Part shown: piece by piece, positions 34,440 through 42,759 of the stretch
Layout: every line of letters starts with the position of its first letter
Position numbering within the stretch: position 1 is the first letter of the stretch
Source: Clostridia bacterium
GTDB lineage: Bacteria > Bacillota > Clostridia > TANB77 > CAG-508
Assembly: GCA_017512025.1 (NCBI GenBank)
Contig: JAFWHH010000009.1
Coordinates: 310,001-374,000, forward strand
Length of the DNA stretch: 64,000 bases
Reading direction: 5' to 3'
Notes under the pieces: model-generated
The model's input: only the letters and a program-made list of their open reading frames with translations
The model's database searches: none
What the model was told of the DNA's origin: nothing
Position numbers and translations under genes: made by a program

Positions 34440-35585
34440 ACGAAAAGAATTGTTATAACTACAATATTCGTTGGATTTTTAATATCTTTAATTCTATTTT
34501 CTAATAATAATTTAATTGCAGCTAAAGAAGGATTAGCTTTATGGGCTAATTGTGTTGTACCAGCTGTATTTCCGTTTTGTATTGCTGTAGAGCTTCTTAA
34601 TCACACAGATATAGCACATATACTTGGTAAGCTATTAAATGGAATAATGAGACCTTTATTTAATGTACCCGGAGTAGCTGGATACGCTCTTATTATGGGT
34701 TTAATTAGCAGTAGTCCCATTGGAGCAACTATTGCTATTGATTTATATGAAAATAAATTACTTACAAAAAATGAAGCAGAAAGATTACTTGCTTTTACAA
34801 ATAATACTGGTCCATTATTCATTGTTGGAACAACGGGAATATTATTATTCGGCAGTAAATTAATTGGATATCTATTGCTTGTAACTCACATATTATCCAG
34901 CTTAACAGTTGGTATTATACTTGGGATTACGTCTAGAATAAAAAATGATAATAAAGAAGTATATGATAATAGTTATTATAAAAGTGTCATAAAAAGAAAT
35001 ACTGATGATTTAAATGATCTTGGTGGTATTCTAAGCCAAAGTATCAAAAAATCTATTGCTCTTGTATTACAAATTGGAGGTTTTGTTGTTTTATTCTCAG
35101 TAATAATATCTATACTAAATGATTCAAATATATTTAATGTTATTGCAAGTATACTTGAGAAGTTTTATGTTCCAAAAGATTTTACAAAAAGCTTACTTAC
35201 TGGATTATTAGAGCTTACATCTGGGGTGAGCTTTGCTGCTAATCTTAAGACCACACATTTATCGTTAAATGTTATTCTATGCTCGTTTTTACTGGGATTT
35301 TGCAGCATTTCGGTTATGCTCCAGGTAATATCAATCGTCTCAAAATCAAATTTAAGCACAAAAACATATATCAAGGGCAAATTACTTCATGGAGCCACTG
35401 CAATGTTATATACGGCTATTCTCATAAATTATATGCCTATATTTCAATTAGATATAAAACCATATACTATAAACTTTAATATAACAAAAATAGCATTGAT
35501 TATTATTACATTTATTGTTGCATTTGCAACAATATTAATAAAATCAGAATTACATCATAAATTATCTAGAAAACAATATAATTAA
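34440..35585 (+). CDS. ylbJ: YlbJ-like sporulation integral membrane protein, apparent ACG start
   Basis: 381 residues if read from ACG at 34440. The frame is open upstream of the first ATG (34647) and encodes a YlbJ-like N-terminus: KRIVITTIFVGFLISLILF then GLALWANCVVPAVFPFCIAV. There is no in-frame ATG, GTG or TTG before 34647. GGAGG (34429-34433) is six bases before the ACG, in the ideal place. Two nucleoside-recognition (Gate) blocks with about eight TM helices follow (VAGYALIMGLISSSPIGATI; LTGLLELTSGVSFAANL). In Bacillus YlbJ is needed for spore cortex formation. Either ACG is used as start or the ATG has mutated. Confidence 0.82.
   Translation, partial: TKRIVITTIFVGFLISLILFSNNNLIAAKEGLALWANCVVPAVFPFCIAVELLNHTDIAHILGKLLNGIMRPLFNVPGVAGYALIMGLISSSPIGATIAIDLYENKLLTKNEAERLLAFTNNTGPLFIVGTTGILLFGSKLIGYLLLVTHILSSLTVGIILGITSRIKNDNKEVYDNSYYKSVIKRNTDDLNDLGGILSQSIKKSIALVLQIGGFVVLFSVIISILNDSNIFNVIASILEKFYVPKDFTKSLLTGLLELTSGVSFAANLKTTHLSLNVILCSFLLGFCSISVMLQVISIVSKSNLSTKTYIKGKLLHGATAMLYTAILINYMPIFQLDIKPYTINFNITKIALIIITFIVAFATILIKSELHHKLSRKQYN
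35514..35533. promoter_or_regulatory. Palindrome copy 3, extended to 20 bp
   Basis: ATTGTTGCATTTGCAACAAT is a near-perfect inverted repeat containing the 14-bp core. It lies inside the end of the ylbJ coding region, about 80 bases before the next small gene. It could be an internal regulatory site or coding coincidence. Confidence 0.3.
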
Positions 35586-35608
35586 TTAGATTAATGAAGG
35601 AGGTTACT

Positions 35609-35818
35609 ATGGATTACAACAATTATTCTGGATATACACCCTACATGCCATTTGACGGAAATAATTATGATCAAAATCCTATGCCAGATCAAAACTTATT
35701 TAATCCATCAATGCAATATGAACAAGCATATATGTACTATAGATATCTAACACAACAAATGGATTATAAGATAAAATGTAGAGAATATGAAAATCTCAAT
35801 AGAAGTGAAAAGAAATAA
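35609..35818 (+). CDS. Small Tyr/Asn-rich protein downstream of ylbJ, unknown
   Basis: 69 residues from the ATG at 35609-35611, with AAGGAGG five bases upstream. Tyr/Pro/Asn-rich (MDYNNYSGYTPYMPFDGNNY) and then a helical half (YEQAYMYYRYLTQQMDYKIK). The composition recalls small spore-coat proteins, but no family is recognised. It begins 23 bases after ylbJ and ends at a terminator, so it shares that transcription unit. Confidence 0.65.
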   Translation: MDYNNYSGYTPYMPFDGNNYDQNPMPDQNLFNPSMQYEQAYMYYRYLTQQMDYKIKCREYENLNRSEKK

Positions 35819-35849
35819 AAAAAGCAAAGCACTAATGCTTTGCTTTTTG
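35817..35849. terminator. Bidirectional terminator between the Tyr-rich gene and tRNA-Met
   Basis: AAAGCAAAGCA-CTAA-TGCTTTGCTTT stem with A and T runs. It ends one base from the tRNA 3' end. Confidence 0.85.
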
Positions 35850-35926
35850 TGGTAGCGAGAGGGAGATTCGAACTCTCGACCTGCCGGGTATGAACCGGAT
35901 GCTCTAGCCAACTGAGCTACCTCGCC
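35850..35926 (-). tRNA. tRNA-Met (anticodon CAT, elongator type)
   Basis: 77 bases with encoded CCA. D-stem GCTC/GAGC is sound. The anticodon loop TTCATAC marks elongator Met rather than Ile2. Imperfect pairs: G1-U72 and G7-U66 wobbles, U27-C43 in the anticodon stem and A50-C64 in the T-stem. It may still work, but it looks less well kept than tRNA-Gln. Confidence 0.88.
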
Positions 35927-36019
35927 GTCAACGTAGTATATTATAATTGTTTTTTAATTCTTTGTCAATAAAAAAAGTAAAATAATTATAAGTATTAGAA
36001 TTTTATTTCGTATATACAA

Positions 36020-36054
36020 CTCAGGGAGGCTCAAGAATAGAGCCCCCCTATGAG
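36020..36054 (-). terminator. GC-rich hairpin after the prepilin-like gene
   Basis: GGGAGGCTC and GAGCCCCCC arms, extended by CTCA/TGAG. The T-run on the minus strand is poor. Confidence 0.5.
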
Positions 36055-36078
36055 TCTAGGTCGGTATCATTACATTTT

Positions 36079-36702
36079 TCACCAGACTATTTCCACAATC
36101 TGGTTCTCTGTCTTTACGGAATCTACCACGCACTTATACTTTATTTCCTTTCCGATACCCTTTTCATTCCAGATATCTTTCCAGATATATTCGTTAATTG
36201 CGTAGATAGTATCTCCGTCATCATTGCTGATTGTCACATAATATTCTGTCGAAGTCTTAGCCGTTTCGTAAGTATACATCTCGTACTGCGGGTTGCACAC
36301 TTCCTGATTATCGCCAGAGCGTTCCACTGTCCTGTAATACGTTTTATCATTGTATTCGTAGCTTATTTTCGTTGTGGACCTCCACATTAATTGCGTAACC
36401 TCGCCTTTGCTATATTCTTTGTTCTTATCTGCAGCATATCCACTGATGAAGGCCATGCATAATACTAAAGCCACGCCAGCCAACATCAACGCAATAATAG
36501 GATCCCATCCAATTTCTGTGTTGATCACGAAGTATGCAACAACGATAAAGACAACAATAATAATAACAGCAACGAGACTAAGATCAATGTGCGGGAGATG
36601 AATTCCTTCACCTCCAACCAAAGCTCTGATAACAAACGCAATAATTGCTATCACCGCAATTGCGACAATAAGCTCGATCAACGTAAAACCTTTCTTTTTC
36701 AT
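36079..36702 (-). CDS. Prepilin-like membrane protein, compositionally shifted
   Basis: 207 residues from the ATG at 36700-36702; an ATG seven codons earlier has no ribosome binding site. KKKGFTLIELIVAIAVIAII is a textbook type IV prepilin cleavage/methylation motif (G|FTLIE). Unusually it is followed by two more TM spans (LVAVIIIVVFIVVAYFVI, IIALMLAGVALVLCMAFISG) and a C-terminal beta-rich domain of about 110 residues (YEYNDKTYYRTVERSG). No pilin assembly genes are nearby. G+C is higher than in its neighbours. It could be a decoy-like N-terminus on a membrane protein rather than a true pilin. Confidence 0.65.
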   Translation of the reverse strand: MKKKGFTLIELIVAIAVIAIIAFVIRALVGGEGIHLPHIDLSLVAVIIIVVFIVVAYFVINTEIGWDPIIALMLAGVALVLCMAFISGYAADKNKEYSKGEVTQLMWRSTTKISYEYNDKTYYRTVERSGDNQEVCNPQYEMYTYETAKTSTEYYVTISNDDGDTIYAINEYIWKDIWNEKGIGKEIKYKCVVDSVKTENQIVEIVW

Positions 36703-36852
36703 CACATCAAAAACCTTTCCCATTTAAGTTGAATTGCCTATGAATGCTTGGGTTTGCGATTGAATGATACCTACCTTTATTTGTAAAAAAGTTAAATTTT
36801 ACTGGATTATTCTATCACGGTATTATGTAAATGTCAATTTGGGAAGGTACAA

Positions 36853-36883
36853 AAAAACAAGCAAAGCTTGACTTTGCTTGTTT
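36853..36883 (-). terminator. Terminator of the 99-residue gene
   Basis: AAACAAGCAAAG/CTTTGCTTGTTT stem followed on the minus strand by TTTT. Confidence 0.85.
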
Positions 36884-36897
36884 AATATATATTCTTA

Positions 36898-37197
36898 TTA
36901 ATCATCTGCTCTATCTTGTAATAATGTTTGTTGTTTAACAGGGTTTTCTCTGCTTTCTCTTGCTCTTTTGATAGATCCCATATTTCCATCTGCTTTTAAA
37001 CCTTGTCTATAACTATTTTCACGCTCTTCGACCATTTTAACAACATCGTCAAAACGAGCCTTAGCTTTTTCATCAACTGGCTCTTTTTTCTTTGTTCCTT
37101 CTCCAATCCATAATGCTTTGAATGCATCACCGATACGTCTAGAAACTCTAACTATTCTATTATCTCTTTGGTTATTTTGATATACTTTCTCTTCCAT
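36898..37197 (-). CDS. Hypothetical protein, 99 residues, charged
   Basis: Basic and acidic, no TM or signal (MEEKVYQNNQRDNRIVRVSR). A conserved-looking stretch RRIGDAFKALWIGEG could be an amphipathic helix. The C-terminal half is probably disordered (KRARESRENPVKQQ). Family not recognised. The ribosome binding site is weak (AAAGAG). It lies just downstream of rpoD's terminator on the same strand, as a separate unit. Confidence 0.6.
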   Translation of the reverse strand: MEEKVYQNNQRDNRIVRVSRRIGDAFKALWIGEGTKKKEPVDEKAKARFDDVVKMVEERENSYRQGLKADGNMGSIKRARESRENPVKQQTLLQDRADD

Positions 37198-37337
37198 AAC
37201 TCTTTACTCAATTCTTCCTTTTTTGTTTAATTTGCTATTGGGTATAAATATACTAAATAGCATAATATTGTGTATATATTAACATAAAAGTGTCCAAAAA
37301 TCAAGTTCTTGGCTAAAAATTCTTCGTATTTTTATAT

Positions 37338-37384
37338 AAAAAGCGCCTAATTTCGGTGTGTTTATGCCGAAATGACGCTTTTTT
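37338..37384 (-). terminator. Terminator of dnaG-rpoD
   Basis: AAAAGCG and CGCTTTT, with inner TTTCGG/CCGAAA, form a long stem ending in a T run. Confidence 0.85.
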
Positions 37385-37387
37385 ATA

Positions 37388-38989
37388 TTAATTCATGTAA
37401 TCTTTTAACTTCTTACTTCTACTTGGATGTCTTAGCTTTCTTAAAGCTTTAGCTTCAATTTGTCTAATTCTCTCACGAGTAACCTTAAATTCTTTACCAA
37501 CTTCTTCAAGAGTTCTTGCCTTTCCATCTTCAAGACCAAATCTTAGCTTTAATACTTTAGCTTCTCTTGGAGTTAATGTTCCCATTACTTCTTCTAATTG
37601 CTCTTTTAATAATGTATAAGCTACTGAATCTTGTGGAGCTGGAGAATCATCATCTTGGATAAAGTCACCTAAGTGGCTATCATCCTCTTCACCAATTGGA
37701 GTTTCTAAAGATACTGGATCTTGTGCTATTTTTTGTATTTCTACAACTTTCTCAACAGGAATTTCCATTTCTTTAGCGATTTCCTCTGGCGTTGGCTCTC
37801 TTCCTAATTGTTGTAATAAGTGTCTTGATGTACGAATTAATTTATTAATTGTTTCAACCATATGAACAGGGATTCTTATTGTTCTAGCTTGATCAGCTAT
37901 AGCTCTTGTAATAGCTTGTCTAATCCACCATGTAGCATAAGTACTGAACTTATATCCTTTAGTGTAATCAAACTTCTCAACAGCTTTAATTAATCCCATG
38001 TTACCTTCTTGGATTAAGTCTAGGAATAACATTCCTCTTCCAACATATTTCTTAGCTATACTTACAACTAATCTTAAGTTAGATTCAGATAGTTTCTTCT
38101 TAGAGTCTTCATCACCTTCTAGAATACCCTTAGCAAGTTCAATTTCTTGATCATATGTTAATAGAGGTATTTTACCAATCTCTCTTAAATACATTCTAAC
38201 TGGATCATCAACACTAACACCTTCGATATTGTTTACATCAATATCTTCAAGTTTAATCTCTTCAACTTCCTCTAAATCTTCTAAATCAGGCTCTTCTTCA
38301 TCGATATCATCTTTATCAATGTTAATTCCTAATTTTTCAAATTTCTCTAAAAGAACTTCAATTTGTGCAGGACTTGCATTACCTATTTCAACCGCAAGCT
38401 CTCCATATGTCATTCCACCTTGTTTTTTAGCTTGTTCAACTATTTTATCAATTTTGTCTGACTCTTCTGAAGCAGGTTTCTTTTCTTCTTTGTCCTCTTT
38501 TACATCTTCCTTAACCTCTTCAACATCCACAGCTGGCTCTTCTTCAACCTTTTTTACTTCTTTTTTTGCTTTTACTTTAACTTCTTCAGTAACAGGCTCT
38601 TCAGGAGCTACTTCTTCAGCTTCTTCATCGCATATTGCTCTTATTGTAATAAATGGTTTCTTTTCATCTATATCCCAAGCAATATCTTCTGTTATTGATT
38701 CTCTGTCTATTTCAATCTTTTTACGACCATCTTTAACAAATAATTTTGTCTTTTTATCAACAATTCTTTCATCTTCAACATCTAGAACAAGTGTTAAAAC
38801 TAATTCTTTTTCATCTAATGATATTTTAATTGTTTGCTTCTTTTCAGAGTTTTCAAATTTTTCTTTGTATACATATGTGTTACTTTTGCTTTTCTTAATA
38901 CTTGAATCATTTATGCTACATGTAATGTCTTTATTTAGATTTTTTCCAGTTTTATCAATTAGCTCTATTTCAATACTATAATTTTTCAT
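37388..38989 (-). CDS. rpoD: Primary sigma factor RpoD with a large N-terminal extension
   Basis: 533 residues against about 370 in most Firmicutes. The standard sigma-A begins near residue 180: region 1.1-like [21 protein letters not shown], region 1.2 [14 protein letters not shown], region 2 [17 protein letters not shown] and [16 protein letters not shown], region 3, and region 4.2 [20 protein letters not shown]. Before it lies a beta-rich domain at about 1-118 ([20 protein letters not shown]) and an acidic/basic low-complexity linker at about 120-180 ([18 protein letters not shown]). It follows dnaG after 16 bases, the classical macromolecular synthesis order. The ATG at 38987-38989 is the natural start. 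Confidence 0.95.
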   Translation of the reverse strand: MKNYSIEIELIDKTGKNLNKDITCSINDSSIKKSKSNTYVYKEKFENSEKKQTIKISLDEKELVLTLVLDVEDERIVDKKTKLFVKDGRKKIEIDRESITEDIAWDIDEKKPFITIRAICDEEAEEVAPEEPVTEEVKVKAKKEVKKVEEEPAVDVEEVKEDVKEDKEEKKPASEESDKIDKIVEQAKKQGGMTYGELAVEIGNASPAQIEVLLEKFEKLGINIDKDDIDEEEPDLEDLEEVEEIKLEDIDVNNIEGVSVDDPVRMYLREIGKIPLLTYDQEIELAKGILEGDEDSKKKLSESNLRLVVSIAKKYVGRGMLFLDLIQEGNMGLIKAVEKFDYTKGYKFSTYATWWIRQAITRAIADQARTIRIPVHMVETINKLIRTSRHLLQQLGREPTPEEIAKEMEIPVEKVVEIQKIAQDPVSLETPIGEEDDSHLGDFIQDDDSPAPQDSVAYTLLKEQLEEVMGTLTPREAKVLKLRFGLEDGKARTLEEVGKEFKVTRERIRQIEAKALRKLRHPSRSKKLKDYMN

Positions 38990-39005
38990 TTAGATTTAAT
39001 ACCTC

Positions 39006-40862
39006 CTACTTCATCCTAGCTAATTTTATTATTAATTCACTTAATTCTTTTTCTAAACTAGCTACTTCATCCTTTGTTAATTCATTAGTATTCTCTAATT
39101 GTTTTATTATATTGTTTCTCTTAGCAATTAATTTATCTTTTTCATAGTTTAAAATTACATCTTCTATGCACTTTTTAACTTCAGTTATTTCAAAATCTGT
39201 TGCCATAATACCACTCAAATGATTAACTATATCCTCTTCTTTAAATACATCAAGTATTGTTGTTACATTATTATTACCCTTTTCAAGCTCCTCATACAAT
39301 TTCTCGATAATCTTTTTATTTATATCTGATTTAATCAAATCTAAACTAATATTATCTTTAATTTTGCTATAAGCTTCTTCCGGATAGTTAATAAGTAAGT
39401 ATATAATCAAGTTCTCTCTTTTAATGATTGAAGCACTGATATTTTCATAATCTTCATTAACTATTTTTGGTTTAACAGCAGAATTTTTCTTTTCTAGCAT
39501 CTTATTGCTATTTTCTTTTGCGTATAGAATCTTATTTATTTCAGCATATATAGCCTCTTTAGATATTTTATAATCCAAAGCGATTTTATCTATATAAACT
39601 TCTTTCTCTATACTATTACTCACTCTTGAAAGCTCTTTTGCGATTTCCGTTAAGAACTTTATTTTATCATTTGCTACACTTAAATTCAAATCTTTTTTTA
39701 GATTTTTAATCTTAAATTCAACAAGTGAAATTGCGTTATCCATACATTTAAGTAGTCTCTCTGGACCATATTTTAATATGTATTCATCTGGATCTTTAGC
39801 ACCTTCAATTTGAAGAATTCTTACATCACATCCAAGATTTTGTAATATTTCAAGTCCTCTCATTGTTGCAGCTTGTCCCGCACCATCAGCATCATATCCT
39901 ACAATTACTTGCTCACTTGATTTTCTTAGGAGCCTTCCTTGTGCTTCAGTTAATGCAGTACCCAAAGACGCAACAACGTTTGTTATTCCTCTTTGATGTA
40001 ATGAGATTGTATCCATATAACCTTCTACAATTAATATTTTCTTTAAACTATTTTCATGCGCAGCCTTCTTTGCCGCATATAGACCAAATAAGTGTCTACC
40101 CTTTGAATAAACAATATTCTCTGTAGAATTGATATATTTTGCTTGTTTCTTAAAAGCTAATTTTTCCTCTTCTGATGCATTTGGTCCGGGAGGATCTATT
40201 AGAATTCTTCCTCCGAATGCAATAAATTTGCCTCTTTCATCTTGAATAGGAAACATTAATCTTTTTCTAAATCTATCTATAAATTCACCTTTATCGTTTT
40301 GGTTTACTAGCTTTGATGCTAAGATTTCCTCATCCTTAAACCCTAAAGATTTTAAGTGATTATATAGCTCATTATAATTACCAGAATATCCAATATAGAA
40401 AGTCTTTAATGTATTGTTATCAAGCTTTCTTTTCTTTACATATTCTTGTGCTAATTTAGCTGTTGGTTTGTATATATTTTGATGGTAAAACAAAGCTGTA
40501 GCTTCATTTATTTGATATATTCTAGAGCGCATATAATACAGCTTATCGTCTTCATCATTAGATGATGAAACTGGTAAGCTAACATTTGCTCTGTTGGCTA
40601 AGATTTCAATTGCATCTCTAAAACCAACACCCTCTATTTTACTAACAAAGTGGAATACATTACCACCTACACCACAACCAAAACAGTGAAAGATTTGTTT
40701 ATCTGGTGATACAGCAAATGATGGAGACTTTTCATTGTGAAATGGGCATAAACCAAAGTAGCTACGACCGCTTCTCTTAAGTGCAACATAGCTACCTATA
40801 ACATCTACAATATCGTTTTTATTTTTAATTTCGTCTATTAGCTCATCACTATAACGTACCAT
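39006..40862 (-). CDS. dnaG: DNA primase
   Basis: 618 residues. Makes RNA primers at the replication fork. N-terminal CHC2 zinc finger (LCPFHNEKSPSF then HCFGCGVGG) at about 37-62. TOPRIM catalytic domain at about 255-350 (LIVEGYMDTISL, VGYDADGAGQAAT). C-terminal helicase-binding domain at about 450-618, more divergent. GGAGG lies 12 bases before the ATG. First gene of the dnaG-rpoD operon. Confidence 0.97.
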   Translation of the reverse strand: MVRYSDELIDEIKNKNDIVDVIGSYVALKRSGRSYFGLCPFHNEKSPSFAVSPDKQIFHCFGCGVGGNVFHFVSKIEGVGFRDAIEILANRANVSLPVSSSNDEDDKLYYMRSRIYQINEATALFYHQNIYKPTAKLAQEYVKKRKLDNNTLKTFYIGYSGNYNELYNHLKSLGFKDEEILASKLVNQNDKGEFIDRFRKRLMFPIQDERGKFIAFGGRILIDPPGPNASEEEKLAFKKQAKYINSTENIVYSKGRHLFGLYAAKKAAHENSLKKILIVEGYMDTISLHQRGITNVVASLGTALTEAQGRLLRKSSEQVIVGYDADGAGQAATMRGLEILQNLGCDVRILQIEGAKDPDEYILKYGPERLLKCMDNAISLVEFKIKNLKKDLNLSVANDKIKFLTEIAKELSRVSNSIEKEVYIDKIALDYKISKEAIYAEINKILYAKENSNKMLEKKNSAVKPKIVNEDYENISASIIKRENLIIYLLINYPEEAYSKIKDNISLDLIKSDINKKIIEKLYEELEKGNNNVTTILDVFKEEDIVNHLSGIMATDFEITEVKKCIEDVILNYEKDKLIAKRNNIIKQLENTNELTKDEVASLEKELSELIIKLARMK

Positions 40863-40886
40863 TAATTATTTTTCCTCCATTGCCAT

Positions 40887-40915
40887 ATTATATAATTCGA
40901 CACAAACCTCGTAAA
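40887..40915 (-). promoter_or_regulatory. Promoter of dnaG-rpoD
   Basis: Minus strand: -35 TTTACG (40910-40915), 17-bp spacer, perfect -10 TATAAT (40887-40892). Confidence 0.5.
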
Positions 40916-40946
40916 TCCTTCTAGTCTTTACATAATTTGTGAACTT

Positions 40947-41033
40947 CCCATAGACGTAATTAATAGGAAAGTCCAAAAACTTTCCTATATAACAACTATG
41001 GGTAGCCTTCTATTCTTTATAGAAACTACCCAT
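40947..41033 (-). other. Region of mutually exclusive RNA helices between carD and dnaG
   Basis: Minus strand order: ATGGGTAG (41026-41033), CTACCCATAG (40996-41005), a 10-bp hairpin ATAGGAAAGT/ACTTTCCTAT (40963-40988), CTATGGG (40947-40953). The middle segment can pair with the first (8 bp) or the last (7 bp), but not both. Confidence 0.5.
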
Positions 41034-41038
41034 TTAAA

Positions 41039-41626
41039 TTACTCTTGTGATGTTCCAGTACTTCCAACATTAAATGGTATAAATTTACTTACTACACTGC
41101 TTGTGTTAATTTCTGCCTCTATACCAACATTTTCTCTGTTTTCTTTGTATGATACATCTATTTTGTTATCTACTAATTGTTCCATTTCATTGCTTGTTGT
41201 ATTTTCAACTAATACAAGTTCACTAACTAATATTTGTTTAGCATTATTAAGCATTTTCTTTTCGCCAGTAGATAAACCTTTTTCTTTTTGTTTAAAGCTT
41301 AAATTTCTAACAACATCTGCTACTTCGTAGATATCTCCGCTTTTCATTTTATCCATATTATCTCTATATCTTTTATTCCAATTATCAGACATTGCTGTTT
41401 CATCTGTTTCTAATATACAGAATACTTTTTCTACTTCATCCTGCGAAATGATATTTCTTAATCCTTGCTTTGCAGCTTGATTACGTGGTACCATTACCTT
41501 TACGCCACCAGGCATAGAAATATTTATATATTCTACTTCTTCATCTAAAATGTTTTTCTTGTCTATTGAATCTATTGTACCTGCTCCATGCATTGGATAT
41601 ACAACTTTGTCTCCTACATCGAACAT
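41039..41626 (-). CDS. CarD family transcription regulator
   Basis: 195 residues from the ATG at 41624-41626 (AAGGAG upstream; an earlier ATG has none). MFDVGDKVVYPMHGAGTIDS is the CarD/TRCF RNA-polymerase-interaction domain (about 1-60). A helical DNA-contacting domain follows (about 65-150, NWNKRYRDNMDKMKSGDIYE). A divergent tail is at 150-195. CarD proteins bind the polymerase beta subunit and stabilise open complexes, often at rRNA promoters. Lies 176 bases upstream of dnaG on the same strand. Confidence 0.9.
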   Translation of the reverse strand: MFDVGDKVVYPMHGAGTIDSIDKKNILDEEVEYINISMPGGVKVMVPRNQAAKQGLRNIISQDEVEKVFCILETDETAMSDNWNKRYRDNMDKMKSGDIYEVADVVRNLSFKQKEKGLSTGEKKMLNNAKQILVSELVLVENTTSNEMEQLVDNKIDVSYKENRENVGIEAEINTSSVVSKFIPFNVGSTGTSQE

Positions 41627-41702
41627 GAAGAAATCAACTCCTTCCATTTTCTATTTTATTGAAGTTAATAAAGGTCTCGTTCTTTTTTCAACTACAGTTA
41701 TA

Positions 41703-41731
41703 ATTATACTACAAAAATTGGCAAAAGTCAA
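41703..41731 (-). promoter_or_regulatory. Promoter of carD
   Basis: Minus strand: -35 TTGACT (41726-41731), 17-bp spacer, perfect -10 TATAAT (41703-41708). Confidence 0.75.
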
Positions 41732-41782
41732 AGCCATTTGCTAAATTTATTCGAAAAAATCCCGATTTAATCCGCCTTACGG

Positions 41783-41816
41783 AAAAAAGGGAGACAATGT
41801 ATTGCCCCCTTTTCTA
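41783..41816 (-). terminator. Terminator of the glycosyltransferase/TIM-barrel operon
   Basis: AAAAGGG..GCAAT pairs with ATTG..CCCTTTT on the minus strand, ending in TTTTTT. Confidence 0.75.
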
Positions 41817-41825
41817 ATTTTTGAA

Positions 41826-42752
41826 TTAAATTTGATTTAATATCTCCTCTAAATTTGATATATCATTTGCTAGATTTTCTTCTAGATATCTTAGTTTTTC
41901 TTTTATCATTTCTATATTTTCTTCTCTTGCTATTGCATTTAGAATTATAGACTCTATAGCTAATTCTTTTCCAATTGAGTACTTTGATTCAAATGAATAC
42001 TCACTTATTATAAGATCTAAATTTGGAAATAGCTTTTTACATTTAATAATATCTTCTATCTCTTCATCAGACAATAGTACGTGTTTATCTGGTTTATGGT
42101 CATATAAACCTACTTTGTCGTTATTTCCTGATATATGATATATCTTTACTTTATCTAATGATGTTAGTCTGTTTATATATTCGTCAAAATCAATTTTAAG
42201 TGTATTTGCTCCCAGCTTAGCATGAGATATGTCATATACACCAAAGTCTGCTAATTTCCAATTCTCGCTTATATACTCGGGTGTTAGTGATTTAGTATCA
42301 AATTTAAATCCACCAGGTATATTTTCAAGTCCTATTTCAACTTTTTTATCTAATGCATATTCTAATCCTTTTTCTAAATCATCATGATTCTTTTTCCACA
42401 TCTTTTCTACATCTTCATCAGAATATTTTTCAAAGCTATCAGCATGCTCTAATCCTATATGAGTACTAATTCTGTTAATGTTATTGTTTATTTTAAAAAC
42501 TTCTTTTAGCTTTTCCCAATTTACATTTGATACAAAATTATCGCTCATACAAGAAAATGCCGGAGTCATCCCCGGCAATCCATGTAAATCGATTTTAAGG
42601 TTTAACTCTTTTGCTAGCTTTAGGCATCCTTCCATATGTTCATAATCACATATTCTGCCTGGAAATTTAATTGTGTTTATGATGTTATGCTCCTTTAATA
42701 TTCTATAGCATTCATCATTTCCAGCTAAATAATTAATTCCTATATCAATCAT
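41826..42752 (-). CDS. Sugar-phosphate isomerase/epimerase-like TIM-barrel protein
   Basis: 308 residues from the ATG at 42750-42752; GAGG of its ribosome binding site overlaps the stop codon of the glycosyltransferase. Strand-end residues fit the xylose-isomerase-like/AP-endonuclease 2 barrel: KIDLHGLPG, RISTHIGLEHADS, VEIGLENIPGG, FGVYDISHAKLG, KIYHISGNND and LIISEYSFES supply His/Glu/Asp metal ligands. The reaction is unknown. The C-terminal 40 residues are a helical, Leu/Glu-rich extension. Coupled to the GT4 gene, so a part in glycan metabolism is likely (inference). Confidence 0.72.
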   Translation of the reverse strand: MIDIGINYLAGNDECYRILKEHNIINTIKFPGRICDYEHMEGCLKLAKELNLKIDLHGLPGMTPAFSCMSDNFVSNVNWEKLKEVFKINNNINRISTHIGLEHADSFEKYSDEDVEKMWKKNHDDLEKGLEYALDKKVEIGLENIPGGFKFDTKSLTPEYISENWKLADFGVYDISHAKLGANTLKIDFDEYINRLTSLDKVKIYHISGNNDKVGLYDHKPDKHVLLSDEEIEDIIKCKKLFPNLDLIISEYSFESKYSIGKELAIESIILNAIAREENIEMIKEKLRYLEENLANDISNLEEILNQI

Positions 42753-42759
42753 AAAAACC

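Noticed and set aside
34647..34649. First ATG of the ylbJ frame taken as the start
   Set aside because: It would delete conserved N-terminal membrane segments and has no ribosome binding site.
38229..38981. Open frame of 250 codons on the plus strand opposite rpoD
   Set aside because: It is a Ser/Phe-rich mirror of the Glu/Lys-rich rpoD extension, without a start signal or recognisable domain.
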